A DNA stretch of 64,000 bases from Chrysaora quinquecirrha (Eukaryota; Cnidaria; Scyphozoa; Semaeostomeae; Pelagiidae). The stretch lies in the NCBI GenBank assembly GCA_014526335.1, contig JACTAT010000059.1:421196-485195 (forward strand), read 5' to 3'. The notes beneath the pieces are model-generated. The model searched no databases. It saw only the letters and a program-made list of their open reading frames with translations, and had not been told where the DNA came from. Below, in pieces: positions 1 to 23,200 of this stretch. The stretch's first letter is position 1; the number at the start of each line of letters is the position of its first letter. Position numbers and translations under genes: made by a program.

Positions 1-339
1 GGATAGTTGATAATAGAGCCAACTGGCAAAGACTCGCCGATAACAGGGAAAAAGAGATAAAAGAATCAACAGGTAGATCTATCACTTAAAAATTTTACTT
101 TGTAAAGTGTGTATAAAGAGGAGTTAGAAAATACAAGTAAGAACCAAGAAAGAAAAGATCTGACATAACTGGATGTAGATGTTGTCTTTGGAGATTTTTT
201 TCTAGTTCTATAATAATGCTACAAGATGTATAGAAAACGGTCAAACAACGGAATTGTAAAGAGCTGTTTAATGAAATGTATGCTTCACTGCTTCTATAAA
301 GAAATTGATGGCAAAATGCTTTTCGGAAATGTCACATTA

Positions 340-620
340 CTCCATCGTAGCTATTTTTCTATATCTGCGCTATCAATTGCTATCTATAGCTATTGCTATT
401 GCTATTGTCATTGCTATTGCTGTCTATTGCTATCTGACCATATATAGGTATCTGTTGCTATGCTATAAATATCTATCTGTTACTATCTATCTCTTTCTGT
501 TTCTATCCATGCTCTATACAACCATCTATGCCAACCATTTGCTACCAGTTGCTATCTATATCTATCTTTTGCAATCCATTTCTATCTATTGCTATGGCTA
601 TATTATATGGCTATCTGTTC
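340..620. repeat. Degenerate TCTAT/GCTAT simple repeat
   Basis: Runs of TCTATTGCTAT and TCTATCTAT variants with a period of about 5-6 bases. Reading frames across it (Tyr/Cys/Ile-rich) are by-products of the repeat. It lies in an otherwise featureless stretch, 1-1142, in which I see no convincing exon. Confidence 0.75.
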
Positions 621-754
621 GTTCAAATATATCTAACGGGTTTATTAGACAGAGGTCTTGACACTGATAGAGAGGAAGATTGTAGAAGCTTGAAAATTCT
701 CTGCTTTTAACCTGGCAGGACAGATAGATACGGCCGTTTTTTTTTTCAGGCAAG

Positions 755-825
755 ATAGACAACCAGGCAGACAGACGGACAGAAAGACAGGGGTAGCAGA
801 GAGATAGGCAGACAGACAAACGTTA
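755..825. repeat. GACA/GATA-type simple repeat
   Basis: Imperfect GACAGACAGA and AGATAGGCAGACAGAC tracts, typical of tetranucleotide microsatellite decay. No gene is seen here. Confidence 0.65.
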
Positions 826-894
826 TTTTATGGAAGTTAAACCGTGGACCTCTCGTGGACACAAATGTTTTAACCTTATAACTATATGTTTCCG

Positions 895-985
895 ATAGCC
901 CTGGCCCCGAAACGACGCGCTTCGGTGCGGGCTTTTGAGCTTCGCGTCGCGGTTCACTTCGGACCTCCGCCTTGCAACGGTTGCT
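895..985. other. GC-rich, CpG-dense patch with short inverted repeat
   Basis: This is a local GC island in AT-rich surroundings. CGACGCG near 914 and CGCGTCG near 946 can form a short stem. It could be a fragment of a mobile element or a small promoter-like CpG patch upstream of the exon candidate at 1143. There is no coding signal. Confidence 0.35.
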
Positions 986-1142
986 TATATGATCGGTGTC
1001 ATTGTTAAAGAATAAATGAGTTAGAATAAGAAACACTGCCAAAGGTAGTAAATTATCAAGCAAAACACTATTTGCTTGCTACTTCAGAACTCAATCGTCG
1101 TTGTATGGGTTAACACCCTAAAGCGCTCTTATTCTGTTTTAG

Positions 1143-1339
1143 ATGCGAAAAAAGAAGCAGAATCGGTAGAAGACACTGAAAAATCTGAAAACACGTTGAA
1201 AGCAAAGTCTCCTGGTGTGTCTGAAATCAAATCTAAGATAAGTACTGCTTCAGTGAAATCACTGCAAAAGCTGCAACAGATGGACAGAGTTGATACGACA
1301 TCAAAACAGAAAAGCTCAAGAATCTGCTTACTCATGTGA
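1143..1339 (+). CDS. Possible 3' terminal coding exon of an unrecognised gene (CaaX-like end)
   Basis: A pyrimidine-rich tract and AG (TTCTGTTTTAG) precede an open segment starting at 1143. It encodes about 65 residues rich in Lys, Ser, Glu and Thr and stops at 1337-1339. The last residues read SSRICLLM, and a C-terminal CLLM fits a CaaX prenylation box (Cys, two aliphatics, Met; Met usually favours farnesylation). A good poly(A) signal lies about 80 bases downstream, as expected for a last exon. I find no convincing upstream exon in 1-1142, so the rest of the gene would lie outside the window or be unrecognised. It could also be a chance open frame. Function unknown. Confidence 0.35.
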
Positions 1340-1415
1340 TTTCAAAACTACAGAATGTTATATTGGTACATTAGCTGAGAAATACAGACAGAACTAAATA
1401 ATTGTACATTTTGGC

Positions 1416-1421
1416 AATAAA
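1416..1421 (+). terminator. Poly(A) signal AATAAA
   Basis: An exact AATAAA about 77 bases after the stop of the terminal-exon candidate. It supports a transcript end here but is not proof, since the motif is common in AT-rich DNA. Confidence 0.4.
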
Positions 1422-2801
1422 ATATTTCCCTCCAGAAGAACTATACTTCAATACAATAGGTTTCAAATATGTTTATGTTTTTACAAGTCAGGCCTGAAGG
1501 AATACGAACACCGTCTCTTTCAGATAGGGAAAATCATATTGAACTACATTATACATTAATTTCAAATAATCTTTTGGGAAATAGACTTACTACTAAATTT
1601 ATTTAAGATTTAAATGGTTATTAGGTCATATACCTAAGGTCTTGAAGTTGGCAAGCATGTTATGCTAATCTTTATTTTAATTAAGCAAGACCGCCTATTA
1701 GTAATTATCTCGTACACCTTTTGAGTGAATTGCCCCTCGACTGACTAAGCTACGATTAGTTTCGATCAGCACACTTAATTGATATCTAGAAATATTAAAG
1801 GCTACATTTCATTGAAATAAAAACCTCCCTCGTTACTGCCCACCAGATTATATCTTTTCTTCATACAAAAGGTCCCCACCCTATTATTTTCAAACAACTG
1901 ATTTTTGAAGCTTTAATTTGACAGTTCCTGTAATCCTGTGAGGATAAGGAAGTTATAAACTTGATATATACTTGCCTCTATTCCAACTTGCCCCAATATC
2001 ACTTAGAGTTAGGATTAGAACATTTCTCCTCCCCAATTTTGTGCCCCTTATGTGGATAACTATATAACACATATATTTTATTTATGCTGTTGTTATTTAA
2101 ACTAATACATGATATCGGTTTATTGGTGATAAGTCCGATTGTAAATTCTAATCAGATTGAAGGTATAAAAGTAGTTTTATAATATATGTTTTTGCTTTAT
2201 GGTTGAAAATATTTCTATGTGTAATTATAGTGTATGGAAACTCTATTATTGATTTAATGTCTAGAGTAACTATTGGTATGTAAATATGTATTTCACATGT
2301 GATGAGTTATGTTGAAAAATGCTACAACTACAATTTATATTTGTTTGTCTTCTAAAATCTCAGAACAATACAAGATTGTTTTTCTAAAACTGTAAATGAA
2401 TCTAACAAAATAATAGCATAAGAGGAAATTTAGTGACCAGGACTGCCAGGGGTAAGGTGGACCTTGGTCATGCCAAAGTAACTGTAATTAATTGTTTTAT
2501 TCAAGTAAGGCAAATGAGAATACTTTTTTTTTCAAAAGGAAAGCCCCTTTCAAAATTAAAAATCCTTTTAAATTTAAATGGGGAAAAAGCTATGCTTTAT
2601 AAAACTTTTGGTGGTGTTCCCAAACATTCTCAAGAATAAAAGAAATTAGTAATTTCTGATGAGAGCCATTTAGGCCCATCTATTGTCCTTCCTGGCAGTA
2701 CTATGTTACTAAGCTAAAATAAATTCAAGGAAGAGCTTGCAGATGTGTTGCTAAAGATAAAGTTTACTTTGCTGTTCAGGAGAAAATTAAGAGACAGTTA
2801 T
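1422..2801. other. Intergenic, no gene seen
   Basis: AT-rich sequence. The only sizeable open frame (2433-2639) has no recognisable motif and no flanking splice logic. The 3' flank of the minus-strand MGMT gene occupies the right edge. Confidence 0.5.
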
Positions 2802-3428
2802 TTAGGCTTCTTTCACATTGTCTTTTTCGCCACTGACAAACTTCTTTTCATGATCAAGCAGCCATTTTTTGGTAGCCACCCCTTGTAGCCAGGAATAGTT
2901 GCCAATTTTAGCATTGGATCTTATGACTCTGTGACATGGCACTAGTATTGGAAATGGGTTTCTTCTCATAGCTTGTCCAACTGATTGACTTGCTTTTGGG
3001 CTTCCTGCTAAAGCAGCCAGTTTACCATAAGCTATCATTTCCCCAACCTTGGAAGAATTTCGCAACACTTGCCAGACTTTTGCAAGAAATGATTTGCTCC
3101 CATGAGAACCTAGACTGAGCACTGGTTTTTCAACCTCATCAAGTTTGCTAGGATCTTTAAAGTACTGATCAAACCATCTTGTGCATGTCTGCAAGTGTGG
3201 ATTCTCTGTGCTTTCAGTAGATTCGTTTAGATTTGAATTCTCATGGGTAATACCATCAACTGTACCTGTTTCAGCATTTTTGTTGATTAATTGGCCATGA
3301 TCATCATCATTATTCCCAGCAAATTCAATTCTTGTCACGCCATTTTGATCTGCATAGAAATTCAGCAATCCCAGGGGAGACAAATAAGTGACTTTTTCAG
3401 TAAGGTTTTCTTCGTCCTTCTTCGCCAT
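2802..3428 (-). CDS. MGMT: Methylated-DNA--protein-cysteine methyltransferase
   Basis: Suicide repair protein that moves the alkyl group from O6-alkylguanine in DNA to its own cysteine; nuclear. The model has 208 residues in one uninterrupted exon. The active-site loop PCHRV is at residues 164-168 (Cys165 acceptor). The preceding DNA-binding helix-turn-helix region includes GEMIAYGKLAALAG (about 129-142) and AMRRNP (153-158), which carries the arginine equivalent to the family's base-flipping arginine. The family signature continues with IGNYSWLQG. An acidic Asn/Asp/Glu/Ser-rich segment (about 37-77) enlarges the N-terminal half. I chose the ATG at 3428 because of its strong Kozak context (A at -3, G at +4). 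An in-frame ATG at 3455 would add nine residues. The gene is head to head with LETM1. The lack of introns contrasts with its neighbours and suggests retroposition or intron loss. Confidence 0.92.
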   Translation of the reverse strand: MAKKDEENLTEKVTYLSPLGLLNFYADQNGVTRIEFAGNNDDDHGQLINKNAETGTVDGITHENSNLNESTESTENPHLQTCTRWFDQYFKDPSKLDEVEKPVLSLGSHGSKSFLAKVWQVLRNSSKVGEMIAYGKLAALAGSPKASQSVGQAMRRNPFPILVPCHRVIRSNAKIGNYSWLQGVATKKWLLDHEKKFVSGEKDNVKEA

Positions 3429-3783
3429 TGTTTTGATGTATCTTAACTTAACCATGAAACATAAAACAGCAGATTTGTCTTTCTTTCTCAGAATTGCAAC
3501 CAATGATGCAAATCAGCTGATTTTTGGCGCAATTTCTTCGCGCTATTTCTTCCAGCCTTTATGACGTCATAAACCTCGTTTTGAAGTCGAAATTAGTCAT
3601 TTACTCATTTCGCAGATGTCGGAAAGGTGCTTGCAGGTCAGAGGCCAGACTTGATTTAAAGAAGAAATTTAAATGTTTTCACGTTCTGGGCTCATAGGAG
3701 TTGATTTAAACTAGTTATTTTATAGTTAATGCTTGTGGTTTTTGGTAATGGAAAGAATTTGGTAGAAAGAGTTCCATGTGATC
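3429..3783. promoter_or_regulatory. Shared divergent promoter MGMT/LETM1 with CRE and E2F-like sites
   Basis: A 355-bp gap separates the two divergent start codons. It holds a perfect palindromic CRE, TGACGTCA, at 3562-3569 (CREB/ATF family site), an E2F-like TTTGGCGC at 3523-3530, a CCAAT at 3500-3504 and an octamer ATGCAAAT at 3506-3513. Their use is inferred. No TATA box is convincing. Confidence 0.6.
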
Positions 3784-16308
<12,525 letters not shown>

Positions 16309-17465
16309 TTAATGCATACATTGACTTTCTAGAACATTTAATTCCTTTGATAATAGCTAATTTCTTTACCAATAACACACAACTGCACCAATTTTCCACT
16401 TACAAAATACATGAAGAAATTCTCTTAAAGGGTGTCTCTGTTTTAAATTGTAACAGCAGGAACTGCATTGCATACCATTTTGTATTTATTTCATAAGTCA
16501 TTAATTATTTTCTAATTATGTTGATGATTATTTTGGCCCAAAGGTATGTCAAAGAGTGACTTTTTGTGAATTCAAGCAATTAGTTTCTATGTCAAACTTA
16601 CCTGGGAATAAGAATGCAAGACACTTTTGTTTTGCTCCACGTCGATTGCCGTGCGTAGCAGATGAAAGGCGTTTCGTGCGTAGCGAGACTCAAGAAAGTA
16701 AGAAGGACGGTACTATATTGGGTACTTTTGATGGGCCAAACGTTGACACATTGGAGACAGCGAAAATGACCTAACGTTTTTACGCTATTTAAATGGAAAA
16801 CTTTTGATTGTATATTGATTTGTTGAACACCCTTTCTCTTCGTAATTCTAGGCAAACACAACTTGTTGCTACCTCAAGATTATAATGAGATTTGGTAAAT
16901 CAAGTAAACAAGTCAATTAATCAGGTAAGTTTTCATATTACCCTGAAATTTTGCCAGTCAACCCTAATGCTTGGGCTGCACATCCCCAGCTGATGATTTG
17001 CGTCACCTACAAAGACTGCCTCTGCCGAAATGTTACACGTTTTTTATAAGAAAAATTGGCTACGATTTCAGGCTGCCTGCTTCTTATTGTTGGACTGATT
17101 TCTCACCATCTTACACCAACCTTACTACCCCATACCTGTTCAAAGACATGTTTAAAATGCGTTTCCTGGCAAGGGCTTCACGCTGGTAGTCTTTGGGTCT
17201 AGCTCAAGTAGTTCCTAAGACAGCAAAAAATTGACTTGAATCTGAACCTCATGTTTCTTATAACGGTTGTTTTATAAAAACGTGTTATTCCTGCAGTACA
17301 CTAAAAGCGAATATGTTGCAAGACTCGCGGTTGCGTTGCGTCAACTTCTGATTTGCTTGATTAAAGGCAAATGCTAGCTCAGGTATATAGGAAACTTTTG
17401 TTGCGCTAATATTGCGATGTTGCGCTAATATTGCGAAAGAGACACGCAGCGAAAAAGGGTAATGA
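16309..17465. other. 3' flank of LETM1 and intergenic sequence, no gene seen
   Basis: Convergent intergenic space between LETM1 and the minus-strand GTPase gene. Several short open frames (for example 16556-16774 and 16971-17189) lack motifs, splice logic or similarity that I recognise. I saw no clear AATAAA soon after the LETM1 stop. Confidence 0.45.
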
Positions 17466-17469
17466 ATAG

Positions 17470-17850
17470 TATCTTATTTTGCACCCTTTCTGGGGCAATT
17501 TTAGTTCAAAAAGTTCCTTAATAGTTCCTTAATTGTAACTGCACGTCCAGTGTCATAACAATTATAGACACTTGCATGCAAGCAAAGCTCGAGACTGCTG
17601 AAGGAAACATTTGATACATGCGTAACGTACTGCATAGTCGATAGAAGTCGACTATGCGTACAGTTTTTATGATTTTGGACTACATTTGAATGAAACCAGC
17701 TTTCTAATTCTTGATTATTTGCAGTGATAAAAGCATTCAACATTGAAAAATTCCTTAATTATTTTGTCTTTAGTAGTATAAGCTCTTTAAATTTTTTAAA
17801 GGCCTTTTATACGTAGGTTCCTTATAAAGCGCTTAAAAAGCGTGTAAAAT
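17470..17850 (-). mobile_element. TIR element (ACACGCTTTT family), minus copy
   Basis: Resembles, in inverse orientation, the element at 63207-63610. Both contain AAGGAACTTTTTGAAC-like and TTATCACTGCAAATAATCAA segments, an interior ending near a shared CTCGAGCTTTGC-type motif, and an end rich in TAGGTTCCTTATAAAGCG then AAAAAGCGTGTA (17814-17850). The far end is eroded. Non-coding. Confidence 0.55.
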
Positions 17851-18304
17851 GGGCCGAAAAAATCGTAATAGCAGCGGTAAAACGGGTCGATCCATGAATC
17901 TAACCAACATTATCAAACAACAGAAAATTAACAAGTCATCTGCTCTGTCTTATAAATCTCGTGATAGAAATTCACTCATCAATATACACTGGTTAAGCTT
18001 GCATATCTAGAATCAATGATGGAGTTATGCTGTTCAAAAACAATTTTGCATCTCACAGGAGTGCTTTTATGACAGGCAATAAAAAATCTTTATTCAACTC
18101 AATGCTTTTAGGTATATAGACAGTTATATAGACAGGTGTATATATGACAGGTGTTTGTTTTTATGAAGTCAGACATAATAAATACAAGAGAGAAGTAAGA
18201 AATAGTCCTTAATAGCAGATACTTCACTACAGGACTTGACTAAGTAGAAAAGCCATCTTCTATGAAATGTCTCTTCTGTTTTGAATTTTACACAAAATGC
18301 TTTC
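17851..18304. other. 3' flank of the ARL gene, no gene seen
   Basis: AT-rich. TTTATT near 18090 is AATAAA on the minus strand, about 215 bases past the ARL stop, and is a reasonable poly(A) signal for that gene. Confidence 0.4.
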
Positions 18305-20053
18305 TTATTGCAGATTTTGAATTGTCTCTTGTAGCTCATTGACTCCTTCAGTTGATGGCGCACCTCCACTTTTAACCTGAACACTGTTATACTGAAATGA
18401 TCTGTTTTCAAATCTTTCAGCCTCAAAATGAACCATCATACTCTCTAAAGGCAAAGCATTTGTATTGTCTCTTTTACTAAATACAATAACAACAGGAACA
18501 TTATCAAGTTCTTTCATTTGAAGAATTGCAGCTAGAGCATTGAGTGAATCAGGCAGATTTTCCACATCACAGGAGTCAATCACATACATTAGTACGTTGA
18601 TGCCTTTTACAAAGCTTCCCCAGTAGTCTTTGTATTTTCCAGACCCACCAACTGAAATGAGGAGAGATTTTTTCATTCTTTATATAAAGTTAGTTACTAC
18701 ATCAATAGTTTCTAAACATAGAGCTAATTTAAACTGACTGAGATGAGATTGATTTTAGATGTTGACAAACTAAATAAGGCAGCTGTACAAACGAGTTAGT
18801 TTAGAAAGTGTAAGCACCATTTTTAGAATTATTTTTTAATCTTGGAGGCAAATTTCTTTGTATTAAAGAGTTAAGTACAGCCTTGGGCAATTTTCTGACA
18901 ATATCTGCCCATCTATCATTGATCATCATGAACTCTGAGGAACTTAAAAACATGTTTTAAACTACTGTCTGCATTTACCAGTCACTGCATCCCTGGTTGG
19001 AACTAGTTCTGAGAGCCTGTGCACTAATTATGACTCTGAAGGCATGGCACATATGGCATGGCACTGAATAAAAAATCAAATGAGATGGATTCAAGTGTGA
19101 AACATGTGAAGCATTGTGGTGGTGGAGACTGCTGGCCCACAGCCTCTCAAAAGTTAGTCGATTATATAAAAAAATCCCTCGTGCATTTGTTGCTTCAACC
19201 TATATTGTTCATAGTTGTAATGCCCCATTGTACTACCACTACATTGTACCATGCTACAGGCCAGTTTGCACCAGTTTGCATTCCTTGTAGCCTATGCCGA
19301 AGATCTCTGGCATGGAGTTTGAAATTTTATTGACGTACCGGCGTGGATCTTTCAAAAAAACAATAGCCTAGACTGTTATTTCAATTATAAAACAATAGAC
19401 CTATTGTTTCTTTGGCATGAAGTCCAATTTGGTTGGCGTATTCTCAAGTGTGGCCGGTAACACGGAATGCACCCTGGACTTTTGCAGAGGGTCGCAGTTG
19501 TAGAGCTACTTTCTTTATATTGTTCTATTGAAAATCTTGGATGTGCAAGTAAGGTAGCCATACTCTGCAGTCCGGCAGCACACAATGCCTCTATGGCAAG
19601 TCGTCAGTACCTAAGAGTGCATTTCCCCTGGGTTTTCACCATTGTCTTACCTTCCATGATATCAAGCCGAGGTCCTAAATGTGTTGTTCCTATACACACA
19701 ACATTGAATCCTTTTGTTGGCGCATACACTTTTGGTTCGTCTTCACTTGAAAGGGCTGCAAGTAAACACGACTTTCCCGACTTTTCAAGCCCAAGAACTA
19801 GAACTCTCTTGCCTGATTCTGATATATGATGTTCGGCATAATCACTGTAATCTAGGTTTTCGCTTGGTTGGCGAATGGGCTTTGTAGGAGGAGTTGTAGG
19901 ACTGGTAGGGGCAGGAGGAGGAGCATGGCCTAAATCTTTATCCTCTTTCTTTAAGATCTTGTAAATTGCATAAGCGCCTACGGATGCACATGTTATTCCA
20001 GATGCAAGTAGAAGAGCCTTTTTGCCAGGGGATAGATTTCTTATTTTGTCCAT
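18305..20053 (-). CDS. ARL9/ARL10-like ADP-ribosylation-factor-like GTPase (two exons)
   Basis: Atypical small GTPase of the ARF-like family. Exon 1 is 20053-19651 and exon 2 is 18651-18305. The junction phase fits and gives 249 residues. The N-terminus has a hydrophobic segment ALLLASGITCASVGAYAIY (about 13-31), then a Pro/Thr-rich linker, suggesting membrane anchoring instead of the usual myristoylated helix. The P-loop GLEKSGKS is at 88-95. The switch I-like PTKGFNV follows at about 112-118. The G3 box reads MEVGGSGK (133-140) where classical ARFs have WDVGGQ. G4 is SKRD (193-196). The G3 change and the N-terminal anchor match my memory of the ARL9/ARL10 group. It is divergent from FRA10AC1 with 151 bp between starts and convergent with LETM1. 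Which of ARL9 or ARL10 it is cannot be settled here. Confidence 0.82.
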
Positions 20054-20204
20054 TTTCTACTTTTGATCTAAATGATAGCCTTTTTACAGTTGACACTTTA
20101 CAGTTGAAGTTTCTCCACCAGAGCCAGAAAACACAACAAGAAAGGTCATATTGGCAGGGCCTCGATTTGATGGAACAACAACAAACTTTGCAAAGGATTC
20201 AAAA
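20054..20204. promoter_or_regulatory. Compact divergent promoter ARL-like/FRA10AC1
   Basis: Only 151 bp separates the two start codons, so both 5' UTRs and the core promoter must overlap or lie very close. A direct repeat TTTACAGTTGA occurs twice (about 20085 and 20097). No TATA or CRE was seen. Confidence 0.5.
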
Positions 20205-23200
20205 ATGGCGAACTCAAGTAAAGAGAACACAACAGAGGTAATTTTATTTGCATGAAAACAAACATGACACTAGGTACTTTTCAAGGATAATGCACCTTTT
20301 TGACGAAAGGCAACCGGGATTGAAATTTTCGACGCTGAAATCGTATTATATTTATAAGGCATCCAAATCTAGTCTAAAAATTTAGTAGGGTAGGTAGCAC
20401 CAAGTAGGACTGGCAACTGATGGCAGGGTGTGCAAAGAAGTATTTTACTAGATACACTGCAGAGTGAGAGTATGGCATTTCACACCCAAGTTTTTCTTTA
20501 GTAAATAGACAAACAACAGGCTTAAACATCAAACTGGCCTCTTGCATTCCCCCAGTTTTTTTTGAAAACTGGTAATGCTCTGCATACTGGTTCATTATTT
20601 GGCGATTCAGTAAATTTCAATTTCTCCAAATCAAAAGATATCGAGTTTTTGATGCGAAAATCGTATAAAGCATCCAAATATAGTCTAAGTACAAATTTTC
20701 GTTGTCCTAGCACTTGCGCTGTCCTAGCACTGCCCAATTCTATAAAAGGCTTTGACCGCAAAAATTGAAGTAAGTGAAACTTTTACACCCACTTGGTCTG
20801 GTCCAAGCCCTTGTAAAATTGTGAACTTTGAATGCTCGTAAAAACAATCAACTAGCGCTGCTTTTGGTGCTATTTTGGGTGCTTTGTATGATTTTTGCAT
20901 CAAAAACTTGATATCTTTTGATTTGGAGAAATCAAAATTCTACCAAATCACCCTGTACCTATGCAATGAAGCAACCCCTGTTTAAAAGTTTGTAATGGTT
21001 GTTAAAAGTTACCACATTAACCTCCTGGATGCTGCACCTTTTTTGCTTTGTAACTGAAGACAATAATAGTCTGGGTAGAACTGTCATGATTTTCAACGAA
21101 ATTTTGAACAACAGTGGAAAAGAGTGACACAGCCTTGTCAGTCAACCTAGCCTCAGCAGATTTCATACTGCCAGATAGATAAGGCCTATTGACCTAAAAA
21201 AATTATGTATATCTTCTTATTATTCTTCATTTTTTTTGTATTTGTAGATGCTGTTTGCTGCAGCTGGTTATTCTTCAGATTTTGATGACCTGATCCAAAA
21301 GAAGTGAGGGAGTTTTGCTATGTAGCTACAAAACAATGTGATTTGAAATTTTTCTAGCCTAGAAAGTCAAACGGCATCAAAGATTGGTGCACAAAAGTTT
21401 TCTAAATGGATATCCCTCAACCTGAAATTTCAAGCTTATAAACGAAAAGAAAACAAAAAATGACATTTTTGCAAAATTTGTTCCTTGAAAGTCTGCCGTG
21501 CCCAAGCGTATCACTTTAGGCTTAATCGATGTCTTGAAGTACAGTACATCCTCGATTATCCGAACAGGTTGAATTCAATTTTACCAATGGTCGTTCAGAT
21601 AAGCCAAAAATTTTGTTTAAGCACCATATTTTTCAGCCTTTTCTAGTGAGATTTGTATGGTATTCAGTGGGGGTGTTTAGGAGAGGGAGACATTTTTTTT
21701 CAAGTCAACTTTTTTGTACAAAGACTTTCAATTACGAAGGTCCAAAATTTGAAAAAGATGCTGTTTTGTGGAAATAAAAAGAAACCCCACCACAATTATA
21801 GAAGCATTGTTATTTTACTTAAATTTTTAAGATTTAAAACCTTTGAAACGTTTCAAAACAACCTCATTTGCATTTTATAGAACCTGGAGATCAGATGAGT
21901 TAAGCAAAAGTCAAAGCTCACATGTTAACAGACATGGAACACAAATTCCTGCAAAGTCATCCTTCAGTGAAAGCTATGAGAGGTAAGTATACCTTTTGCT
22001 AATAAGGCATAATAAGGCACTTATCCACGGTATTTTTTCCTGCAATAGAATTTTCTTCAAATTTTTTCTCATTGTTTAATTTGCAGAGAAGAAAGAAAGA
22101 GTCATATGTATCATTTTTTGGCAATGGATGCTGTATCCTTTTAAACTTTATCATAGTCACCATTTTCTTATACTTGTTTGTTTTTGAATAATCAAAGGCA
22201 CTGTCTTAAATAAGAACAGCATTTTACCATCAAACAGACTCTTCTAGCTTTCAAAATTTGCACATTTCTTTAAGATGTTATCCTTACTCAAATATATTAG
22301 TTATTTTTCATTTGGATTTTGTAGATATTTTTCAACAATTCAAAGTATCATGCACAAATCTGATGGACTTAAATATTTTACTGACAAATTTGTTTTTGCC
22401 CTGTGTTCAATACATAAACTCACACTGAATTTCCCTCCTTAACATCATTTAATTTAGTATTCAAGACATAAGAAGCTAGTGAATGACTATCTACGCTATT
22501 ATGGTGGAAGCATGGAGGATTTCAAGAGATCTGAGTATGTAACTGTTAAGAATGCTTTTTAAATATTCCTATATCTAAAACCAGGGAATTTTTATTCTAT
22601 TGTTGATAGATCTGAGTATACATGCATTTTTATAAGAAGTCGCTTTCTCAGAAACTCACTAGTAAGATTTCTGGCAAATTACAATAGATTCTTTTGTTCA
22701 TTTGTTTCTTTAAACAATAGAAAACAATAGAAAATTTCAGAAACAGTTACTAGTGAAGCTTTAGCTAGGTTTCTTATATAAAAAACGTGTAGTAAAGTAT
22801 CCTACCACCGTAAGAGGTAGTACGCTTAGTAGAAATGCTTTCTGGTAACCTTTGTGGAAACACTTCTGGGTATGCTTTCTTTTTTGCTGGTCTGTATTCT
22901 ATCCTGCTATTCTACATAAACACTCTTGTGCCTTATTCTCAAATGTGGTTACTGGATGCTAGCAGAAGTCTGGTGTCTTTCACTACTTTGTTTATTACCC
23001 ATTCATTTCTTCTCCTTTGAAGAAATTCCATTACCATTTTGCATATAAGTACCAGTACAACCAGTGTTGGTCTAGGGTGGCTACAACTTTTGAATTTGCT
23101 GTTTTTCAGTTTGGTTTTTGATGCTAATGTCTTACACATCATTATGAAGTTTTGTTTCTAATTTTAGTGTACACGATAAAACAGACTATGATGTCATCAG

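Noticed and set aside
19385..19829. Coding open frames in the intron of the ARL-like gene
   Set aside because: The plus-strand frame is mostly the antisense of ARL exon 1. The minus-strand frame lies wholly in the intron and has no motif.
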